Shown: piece by piece, positions 46,388 through 52,804 of the stretch
Numbering within the stretch: the stretch's first letter is position 1
Layout of the letters: each line of letters begins with the position of its first letter
From: Anaerolineae bacterium
GTDB taxonomy: Bacteria > Chloroflexota > Anaerolineae > JACIWR01
Direction of reading: 5' to 3'
Length of the DNA stretch: 52,804 nucleotides
Assembly (NCBI GenBank): GCA_024653325.1
Contig: JANLFX010000013.1
Location: 1-52,804 of the forward strand
Made by a program: the position numbers and the translations under genes
Notes under the pieces: model-generated
What the model was told of the DNA's origin: nothing
The model's database searches: none
Seen by the model: the letters and a program-made list of their open reading frames with translations, nothing else

Positions 46388-46825
46388 ATGATCCTGCGGT
46401 TCATCACCTACGGGTTGCTCGGCTGGTGTGGCGAGATTATCTGGACCGCGACGAAAGGGAAACTCGGTGGCCAACAGCGAGATTGGAAACTGAAAGGCAC
46501 CACCTCTTTGTGGATGTTTCCCATTTATGGCCTTATCGTTCCCTTGTACGAACCGGCCCACAACGCTGTGCGCGCTTGGCCGTGGCCGCTCCGGGGAGCC
46601 ATATACATGCTGGGCTTCTGGATCGTCGAGTATCTGGCCGGTCGGGTGCTTAAGCTCTTCTTTGGCGTTTGCCCCTGGGATTACAGCCATGCCCGCTGGC
46701 ATGTGCACGGTTTAATCCGCTTGGACTACGGCCCTATCTGGTTCCTGATCGGGTTGGGCCTGGAGCCCGTCCACGATTTCCTGGTACGATTGACCCCCGC
46801 CATTCAGCAAGCCCTGGTTCATTAG
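46388..46825 (+). CDS. Putative ABC-transporter type membrane protein (PF06541-like)
   Basis: FITYGLLGWCGEIIWTA, GTTSLWMFPIYGLIVPLYEP, YLAGRVLKLFFGVCPWDYS. Confidence 0.75.
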   Translation: MILRFITYGLLGWCGEIIWTATKGKLGGQQRDWKLKGTTSLWMFPIYGLIVPLYEPAHNAVRAWPWPLRGAIYMLGFWIVEYLAGRVLKLFFGVCPWDYSHARWHVHGLIRLDYGPIWFLIGLGLEPVHDFLVRLTPAIQQALVH

Positions 46826-46856
46826 GGCAGGCGAGAGCATTGCCCTCGCCTGCCCT
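46824..46856 (+). terminator. Perfect 12-bp stem AGGGCAGGCGAG...CTCGCCTGCCCT after the membrane gene
   Basis: Direct reading; no T tract, so could be a dispersed repeat. Confidence 0.5.
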
Positions 46857-46923
46857 GTCGTTTCGCCAGAAGCAAACTTCGATAACCAACATACTCCTAA
46901 CTCGTGACGCTCCCGCGCACGGC

Positions 46924-46952
46924 TTGACAGATCACCCCTTTCCTGGTATACT
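46924..46952 (+). promoter_or_regulatory. Consensus sigma70 promoter TTGACA-17-TATACT
   Basis: Direct reading. Confidence 0.75.
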
Positions 46953-46956
46953 CTCA

Positions 46957-46973
46957 TTGTCAACAGTTGACAA
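46957..46973. promoter_or_regulatory. Palindromic candidate operator TTGTCAAC-A-GTTGACAA
   Basis: Perfect 8-bp arms just downstream of the -10 and upstream of the GntR gene. Confidence 0.65.
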
Positions 46974-46997
46974 AACTCACCTCTAAGAGACGGTGTG

Positions 46998-47666
46998 ATG
47001 AAAGTACCCCAACTTAAACATGAAAGCCTCCGCGACGCCGTGGTCAAATTGATCGAGGAAGCATTGTTGAACGGCGAGCTGCAGCCAGGGAAGCGTATCG
47101 TCGAGGCCGACCTGGCTCAGCGGGCGGGGATCAGCCGGGGCCCGGTGCGGGAAGCTATCCGCCAACTGGTTGGCGAAGGCATCCTGGTCAGTTATCCCTC
47201 CAGAGGTACTTTTGTCGCCCAGTGGACTCCTCGGGCGGTGGAAGAGGCTTATACTCTGCGTGCTGTCCTAGAGCGGTTCGCCGTCGAGGAAGCGATCAAG
47301 CGCATCACGCCTGATGAGATCGCTCAACTTCAGGCCACGGTGGATGAGATGGAGCGCAGCGCCACCGAGAACGACAGCCGGGCGCTCATGCGACTCGATA
47401 TTCGTTTTCACGAACAACTCTACACTTTTTCCGGGCATTCACTGCTACAAGAGGTGCTTGCCCAGTTGCGGCGGCGACTTTATTGTTTGATGGCCCTGGA
47501 TCAGGGCTATTCCGCCCACCGGGATGAGACGGCGGGAGATCATCAGCGCATCGTGGATGCATTGAAGACGGGCAATGCAACCATAGCCGGGGAGGTCATC
47601 GCCGCTCATATCTTGGCAGTGGGCGCCGAGGTGGTTGAACAGGTGCGGAGTTGGTCAACCCAGTGA
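46998..47666 (+). CDS. GntR-family (FadR/FCD) transcriptional regulator
   Basis: LRDAVVKLIEEALLNGELQPGKRIVEADLAQRAGISRGPVREAIRQLVGEGILVSYPSRGTFV and FCD domain. Confidence 0.94.
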   Translation: MKVPQLKHESLRDAVVKLIEEALLNGELQPGKRIVEADLAQRAGISRGPVREAIRQLVGEGILVSYPSRGTFVAQWTPRAVEEAYTLRAVLERFAVEEAIKRITPDEIAQLQATVDEMERSATENDSRALMRLDIRFHEQLYTFSGHSLLQEVLAQLRRRLYCLMALDQGYSAHRDETAGDHQRIVDALKTGNATIAGEVIAAHILAVGAEVVEQVRSWSTQ

Positions 47667-47676
47667 CGGGAGCTAC

Positions 47677-48942
47677 ATGGAACAGGAAATCCTTTTGCCG
47701 TATGGTGCAGGCACCCTCCAGTTTCGCATACCCAGGGCCAACCTGACGGGTATTTATTCCCCATCTCCGGTAATCGCCTGCGCCGACCCGGAAATGGAAG
47801 TCGTGCGTGCTCTGGCCCATCCACTCGATACCCCACCCCTCTCTGATCTTGTGCATCCCCGCGAGAAAATCATCATCCTGCTGGATGACCACACGCGAGC
47901 CACACCGGTGGCGCAGATTTTGCTCCTATTGCTGGCAGAATTGAGGGCTGGCGGGGTCAAGGATGAAAATATAACGCTGCTGATCACCCACGGCACTCAC
48001 CGCCTGAGCAGCGAGGAGGAAGTACGTCGTAAAGTCGGCGATGAGGCTTACAGACGCTTCCGTATCGTGCAGCATCAATGCACTGACGAGGAGAACCAGG
48101 TCTATCTGGGGTTGACCAGCCGGGGCACTCCGGTGTGGGTTAACCGCCTGGTCGTCGAGGCGGACCGTCGCATTGGCATCGGGCACATCGGCCCCAGCCC
48201 TTATGCCGGTTACTCCGGCGGCAACAAGCTGCTCTTGCCCGGTGTGGCTGCGCTGGACACCATCAACGCCAATCACAGTCTCGTGGTCCTGGGTTTCCGT
48301 CAGCCAGGCCGGGTGGACGTGCCATGCCGGCTGGACATCGAGGAAGCGGGTGAGATGCTGGGGTTGCACATGGTGGTGGACGTGGTGCTGGGTCAGGACG
48401 AGCGGATTGTGCGCGCTTTCGCCGGCACGCCGGCAAGGGTGTTCCAGGAAGGACTCACGCTGGCCCGCCATGCTTACGAAGTGGTCTGTCCGGGAGAAGT
48501 GGACGTGGCGATCACCTCCGCTTACCCTTACGATATGGACCTTTACCAGGCAGTACGCGCCGTGGAATACGCCGACGCGGTGGTGCGCGAGGGGGGCAGC
48601 ATCCTGCTGGTCGCTGCTTGTCCCGAGGGCATCGGCGACCAGGGATTTTATTCCCTGATGGCTGACCGGACGAAAAAGCCCGACGATTTTCTGCGCGACA
48701 TTGTGCGCCGTAATGGCCTGGTCACTTTTAGTGTGCTCGGATACTGTCTGGCCCGGATCAAAGCCGAAAAGAAGTTGTACATCGTCACGGAAGGCATCCC
48801 GGACGCGGCGCTGGAGGCGATGGGCTTTCACCATCTGATTTCCCTCCAGGCTGGAGTGGACGCATTGTTGGGGGAATACGGCTCGCAGGCGCAGGTGGCC
48901 GTCTTCCCCATGGGCTCGTCCACGATTCCTGTGGTGAGGTAA
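47677..48942 (+). CDS. LarA-like (DUF2088) nickel-pincer racemase-family protein
   Basis: LDDHTRATP, LITHGTHR, GHIGPSPYAGYSGGNKLLLPGVAALDTINANHS. Confidence 0.88.
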   Translation: MEQEILLPYGAGTLQFRIPRANLTGIYSPSPVIACADPEMEVVRALAHPLDTPPLSDLVHPREKIIILLDDHTRATPVAQILLLLLAELRAGGVKDENITLLITHGTHRLSSEEEVRRKVGDEAYRRFRIVQHQCTDEENQVYLGLTSRGTPVWVNRLVVEADRRIGIGHIGPSPYAGYSGGNKLLLPGVAALDTINANHSLVVLGFRQPGRVDVPCRLDIEEAGEMLGLHMVVDVVLGQDERIVRAFAGTPARVFQEGLTLARHAYEVVCPGEVDVAITSAYPYDMDLYQAVRAVEYADAVVREGGSILLVAACPEGIGDQGFYSLMADRTKKPDDFLRDIVRRNGLVTFSVLGYCLARIKAEKKLYIVTEGIPDAALEAMGFHHLISLQAGVDALLGEYGSQAQVAVFPMGSSTIPVVR

Positions 48943-49049
48943 CCCCCTAACCCTTCCCCTGGGGATGGGGAAAGGGGGTCGGGGCTCTGGGAAGGAGGGC
49001 TCTTATATGTGATTCGTTTATACGCTTTTCGGAAGGAGGGATAATCGCT

Positions 49050-49844
49050 ATGGAGGAGAAAACGACCGAAAAAGTCAGTGCTCCGTCTAGAGGCCGGATC
49101 GGGGGAGCCTCAATCGCCTGGGTAACGTTGTACGGCGCTTTGTGCGGAGTCACCGGCCTGGTTCCCATCTTCCCCTACGTCGGAGGTGGAGGATACGTGC
49201 CGTTGACCACCCCCTTTTGCGCTATCGCTCCCCTGCTACTGGGGCCGTGGGGCGGAGTGATCGCCGCCATCGTCGGTGGGGTTATCGGTATGTTCATCGC
49301 ACCTGCTGCCTATCCACTACAAGTGGTAGACATCTTCCTCAATGCCGTGCTCCCGGCCCTTTTTGTAGCTTTGATGGTGAAAGATGATCGGCTTTGGAAA
49401 GTGACGGTGCCTTTGTTTATCATCATCGGCATCGTGGGTTGGTTGGTGCCTTTTTACATCCCAGGTGGGGCTGGCGGATTCGGCCGGGTGCCTGAACCCC
49501 TCTACTTCATCATGGCTGCTCTCTATTGGGTTCCCTCAACCATCATCGCGGTCACGCCTTTGGGTACCCGGTTGATACCGAAGTGGGTGCTTTCCAAAAA
49601 CCGGATCGAGCGGTATGGCGGCATCTTCCTGGCCATCCTGGCGGCGATGTTCATCTGGTGGCTGCCTTGGACCCGCCCCTACTGGTATCTGTTCAACTTC
49701 TCTGCCGAACTGGGTGTCGCCACCCACGTAGCCTACTCCTGGTGGGTGCCGGCGCTCTCCGCCATCACTGCGGTCATCACCATCCCCATTATCGAAGCCC
49801 TGGAACGCAGCGGATTGCCGAAGATCGCTGGCGCTATCTGGTAA
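49050..49844 (+). CDS. ECF transporter S-component-like membrane protein
   Basis: Multi-TM, followed by EcfA and EcfT genes. Confidence 0.7.
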   Translation: MEEKTTEKVSAPSRGRIGGASIAWVTLYGALCGVTGLVPIFPYVGGGGYVPLTTPFCAIAPLLLGPWGGVIAAIVGGVIGMFIAPAAYPLQVVDIFLNAVLPALFVALMVKDDRLWKVTVPLFIIIGIVGWLVPFYIPGGAGGFGRVPEPLYFIMAALYWVPSTIIAVTPLGTRLIPKWVLSKNRIERYGGIFLAILAAMFIWWLPWTRPYWYLFNFSAELGVATHVAYSWWVPALSAITAVITIPIIEALERSGLPKIAGAIW

Positions 49845-49875
49845 GCCGAGACCCTCCTTCCCACGAGTCTTACTA

Positions 49876-49951
49876 CCTCACCCCTACCCCCTGCGCCCCC
49901 TTCCCCTCCCCGATTCGGAGAGGGGAAGGGGGTTGGGGGAATGGAGTGAGG
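49876..49951. repeat. Imperfect palindrome CCTCACCCCTACCCCCTGCGCCCCCTTCCCCTCCCCGATTCGGAGAGGGGAAGGGGGTTGGGGG...GTGAGG
   Basis: Direct reading; shorter relative at about 48942-48985. Confidence 0.7.
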
Positions 49952-49970
49952 TCTGCGAGGAGCACTGCCC

Positions 49971-51731
49971 GTGACCAATGACCCGATTATCTCGTTACAA
50001 GACGTCACATTCACCTACGAAGGGGACGTGGTTGCCCTGCACAACTTAAACCTCACGGCGCGCAAAGGCGAGTTCGTCGTCGTGTTAGGGGCTAACGGCG
50101 CGGGTAAATCCACCCTCTGTTACCTGATCAGCGGTATTGTGCCCCATATCTACGGTGGCCGTCGGCGAGGCCGGGTGTCGGTGGCCGGCCTCGATCCGTG
50201 GGATGAGCCGCTGTACGCTACCGCTCAGCGCTGCGGGGTGTTGATGCAGGACCCCGAGGTGCAGTTGTTCATGCCCACCCTGAAGGCAGAACTGGCCTTC
50301 GGCCCGGCCAACCTGGGCGTGCCACGGGATGAGATCAGCAAGCGCTCGCGGGAGGCCCTGGCCCTGGTGCGGCTGGAGGGCCTGGAGGAGCATAATCCGC
50401 GCGATCTGTCGGGCGGACAGAAGCAACGGGCGGCGCTGGCCGCCGTGCTGACCATGAACCCGCAGGTGCTGGTGCTCGACGAACCTACCTCGCAACTCGA
50501 TCCGTTGGGCCGCTGGGAGGTCGTGGAGGCCATCGAACGCCTGAAGCAAAAAGGTGACCTGACCATCATTATGACCACTCATGAGACGGAAGAAATACTG
50601 CGCCTGGCCGACCAAGTCCTCGTGTTGGAGCGAGGAGAGGCTGTGCTCCAGGGAACGCCCTCGCAGGTTTTCACCCAGGCTGAACGGTTGGAAGAGGCCG
50701 GGGTCAAGACGCCCGCGCTGATCCAGGTGCAGTCCAGGTTGTCCGGACATGAAGGCGACTACCCGGAAGAGAAACAGGTCAATCTCACTATTTCCGCAGT
50801 CGCCCAGCGGGCGCGCCAGGCCATACAAGCGGGCAGGCTGGTTGTACGTCCCGCAGCCCTTCCATCACTCCGTCCTGTCGCTCTGGATCGCCCCGTTATC
50901 CTGGAAGCCCGCGACCTGACCGTGGAATATCCTGGCCCGCCGCCCGTCGTGGCCCTGCGCGGCGTGAACGTGCAGATTCGCCAGGGTGAGTTCGTGGGCA
51001 TCGTCGGCCAGAACGGATCGGGAAAGAGCACGCTGGTCAAGTGTTTCGTCGGCCTGCTGAAACCCCGGCAGGGGGAGGTTCTTTTCAAGGGGGAAAGCAT
51101 CCGCAAACTCTCGATAGGCGAGATAGCCCGTCGCGTGGGACTGGTGTTGCAGAACCCGGATTATCAGTTGTTCACCGCTTCCTGCCGCGATGAGATTCGC
51201 TTCGGTTTACGCAACGTGGGCGTGCCTGCTGAGGAGATAGAACAGAGGGTCGAAGAAACACTGCGCATGGTGGGGTTGAGCGAGGAAGCTGACCTGTTCC
51301 CCTTCCGCCTCTCTTTCGGTGACCGGCGCAAACTGGCCGTGGCGGCCACAATGGCCCTCGGCCCGGAGGTGCTGATCATGGACGAGCCAACCACGGCCCA
51401 GGATCATCGCGGGCGGTACCAGTTAGCCGAGTTGGCCAGGCGTTTTCACGAAGAAAAGCAGGGCACGGTGTTGATGATCACCCACGATGTGGACCTGATC
51501 GCCCGCTACGCCCACCGCTTGATTGTGCTCTACCAGGGCCAGGTGCTGCTGGATGGCCCCACGCCGGAGGTTTTCGGCCAGGTGGAGGAACTCAAGAAAA
51601 GTTTCGTCGTGCCGCCGGTGGCGGCCCAACTGGCCGCAGAATTGGCCCCCCTCGGCGTACCGCCCCACGTGATGACCCTGGAGGAACTCTGGCAGGTACT
51701 CGTCCCTCAGCGCGACAGGGGAGGTGAGTGA
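49971..51731 (+). CDS. Fused dual-ATPase energy-coupling factor (EcfA-EcfA')
   Basis: Two Walker A sites GANGAGKSTL and GQNGSGKSTL, two signature regions. Confidence 0.93.
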   Translation: MTNDPIISLQDVTFTYEGDVVALHNLNLTARKGEFVVVLGANGAGKSTLCYLISGIVPHIYGGRRRGRVSVAGLDPWDEPLYATAQRCGVLMQDPEVQLFMPTLKAELAFGPANLGVPRDEISKRSREALALVRLEGLEEHNPRDLSGGQKQRAALAAVLTMNPQVLVLDEPTSQLDPLGRWEVVEAIERLKQKGDLTIIMTTHETEEILRLADQVLVLERGEAVLQGTPSQVFTQAERLEEAGVKTPALIQVQSRLSGHEGDYPEEKQVNLTISAVAQRARQAIQAGRLVVRPAALPSLRPVALDRPVILEARDLTVEYPGPPPVVALRGVNVQIRQGEFVGIVGQNGSGKSTLVKCFVGLLKPRQGEVLFKGESIRKLSIGEIARRVGLVLQNPDYQLFTASCRDEIRFGLRNVGVPAEEIEQRVEETLRMVGLSEEADLFPFRLSFGDRRKLAVAATMALGPEVLIMDEPTTAQDHRGRYQLAELARRFHEEKQGTVLMITHDVDLIARYAHRLIVLYQGQVLLDGPTPEVFGQVEELKKSFVVPPVAAQLAAELAPLGVPPHVMTLEELWQVLVPQRDRGGE

Positions 51732-52537
51732 TGCAACCTGTATTTCGCTATACCCACGTGGACACCCCCATCCATCGCCTGCACCCGCTGGTCAAAGTGA
51801 CGTACGTGCTGCTAACCCTGGTGTTAGTCATGTACCCCATCAAAGCAAGCGACATGCCGGTTCTGCTCATCTGGCTGGGCTTCTCGGCGGTGTTGTGGAC
51901 CGTCGCTCGCATCGAGCTGCGGCGTTTCACCACCCTGCTGAAGATCCTGACCGGCACGTTCATCTTCCTGATCCTGATCCAGGGTTTCACCTATCGCGGC
52001 GGCCATACGCCACTCATTGTGCTGGGTCACTTGAAACTGTGGGAAGCGGACCTGGGGGTGATCACCAAAGAGGGAGTGTGGTTCGGGCTTGTGCTTTGCG
52101 TACGCATCCTGGTAGCCACCTCGTCGCTGCCGCTGTTCGTGATGACCACGCCCGCTTCTGCTATTATGACGGCGATGGGCAAACTGCGCGTCCCGCAGAC
52201 CGTCACTTTCATGTTTGTCAGTGCCCTCTCGTTCACCACGTTGCTCTTCGAAATGTGGGGTTCCATCGTGGAGGCCCAGAAACTGCGCGCTTTCGACATT
52301 GATTCGATGAATTTCGTCAAACGCGCCGTCAAAGCCTACGTGCCGATCATCACCCCGTTAATCCTGCTGCTTTTCCGCAAAGCCAACGACTTCCAGATCG
52401 CCATGGAGACCAAGGGCTTCGGTGCTCCCATCGAACCTACGGAGATCGAAACGCTGACTGCCCGTCCGACGGATTACCTGTGGCTGGCTTTCATCGTGAG
52501 CGTTTTCGTGTTGTGCACGGTGCTGAAGTTTTCATGA
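51731..52537 (+). CDS. ECF transporter T component
   Basis: IHRLHPLVKVTYVLLTLVLVM, multi-TM; ATGA overlap with EcfA. Confidence 0.92.
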   Translation: MQPVFRYTHVDTPIHRLHPLVKVTYVLLTLVLVMYPIKASDMPVLLIWLGFSAVLWTVARIELRRFTTLLKILTGTFIFLILIQGFTYRGGHTPLIVLGHLKLWEADLGVITKEGVWFGLVLCVRILVATSSLPLFVMTTPASAIMTAMGKLRVPQTVTFMFVSALSFTTLLFEMWGSIVEAQKLRAFDIDSMNFVKRAVKAYVPIITPLILLLFRKANDFQIAMETKGFGAPIEPTEIETLTARPTDYLWLAFIVSVFVLCTVLKFS

Positions 52538-52578
52538 CACGCAACACGCAATACGTAGTGCGTGGTGCGTGTTGCGTG
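52538..52578. repeat. Inverted repeat CACGCAACACGCAATACG...CGTGGTGCGTGTTGCGTG
   Basis: 16/18 arm identity by eye. Confidence 0.65.
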
Positions 52579-52601
52579 GAAACTTTAAGGAGGACCGAAC
52601 C

Positions 52602-52673
52602 GTGGGAAAACACCCTTCTTTGGACGAAGGGCTGGAAATATTCCGTCGGGCAGTGCTGGCCGAATCCAATTGA
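52602..52673 (+). other. 23-codon ORF with strong Shine-Dalgarno; possibly a truncated gene
   Basis: AAGGAGG then GTG: MGKHPSLDEGLEIFRRAVLAESN*. Confidence 0.35.
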
Positions 52674-52804
52674 GAGAAGCCATTGTGGTAGAAAAGTGAC
52701 TGGTCTGAAACTCACGCCAAGACGCAAAGTTCGCTAAGTTTTTCTCCATCGCTCATGTCCACTATAGCGAACGGTAAGTAAACGAACAGGCCGGTCAGCG
52801 TCGC

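Noticed and set aside
1-52804. CRISPR arrays, rRNA and tRNA genes
   Set aside because: No regularly spaced direct repeats with unique spacers, and no recognizable rRNA or tRNA sequence on reading; a tRNAscan/Infernal run would be decisive

Overview
Gene-dense window of about 52.8 kb. Gene content and the abundance of dispersed palindromes suggest a Chloroflexota/Anaerolineae-like bacterium (inference). No rRNA, tRNA or CRISPR array was recognised. Main blocks, left to right: (1) a tail of acyl-CoA dehydrogenase, then a 12S/5S/1.3S-like biotin carboxyltransferase trio resembling a Wood-Werkman transcarboxylase; (2) a corrinoid/THF methyltransferase island (reductive activator, MFS, UroD-type methyltransferase, two corrinoid proteins, pterin methyltransferase, DUF1638, GntR); (3) PiT/PhoU-like phosphate genes and ccmF-ccmA-ccmB; (4) a subtilase with a separate I9-like small protein, and an RpiR regulator; (5) a polysaccharide deacetylase and a mevalonate-entry operon (HMGR, HMGS, thiolase, DUF35); (6) a STAND-like ATPase with a TolB/PD40 propeller; (7) an AOR, Fe-ADH and SCP2 cluster; (8) a MoxR-like AAA ATPase and a response regulator next to two tandem DapA-type aldolases, each carrying a C-terminal domain that I read as formaldehyde-activating enzyme (Fae)-like, with a U32-like TIM barrel upstream; (9) a toxin-antitoxin locus apparently split by a 161-bp MITE-like element; (10) GntR, LarA-like and ECF transporter genes. 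The DapA-Fae-like fusion pair is the most unusual candidate system: copy 1 keeps the Fae-type AHID histidine, while copy 2 has Gln at that position.
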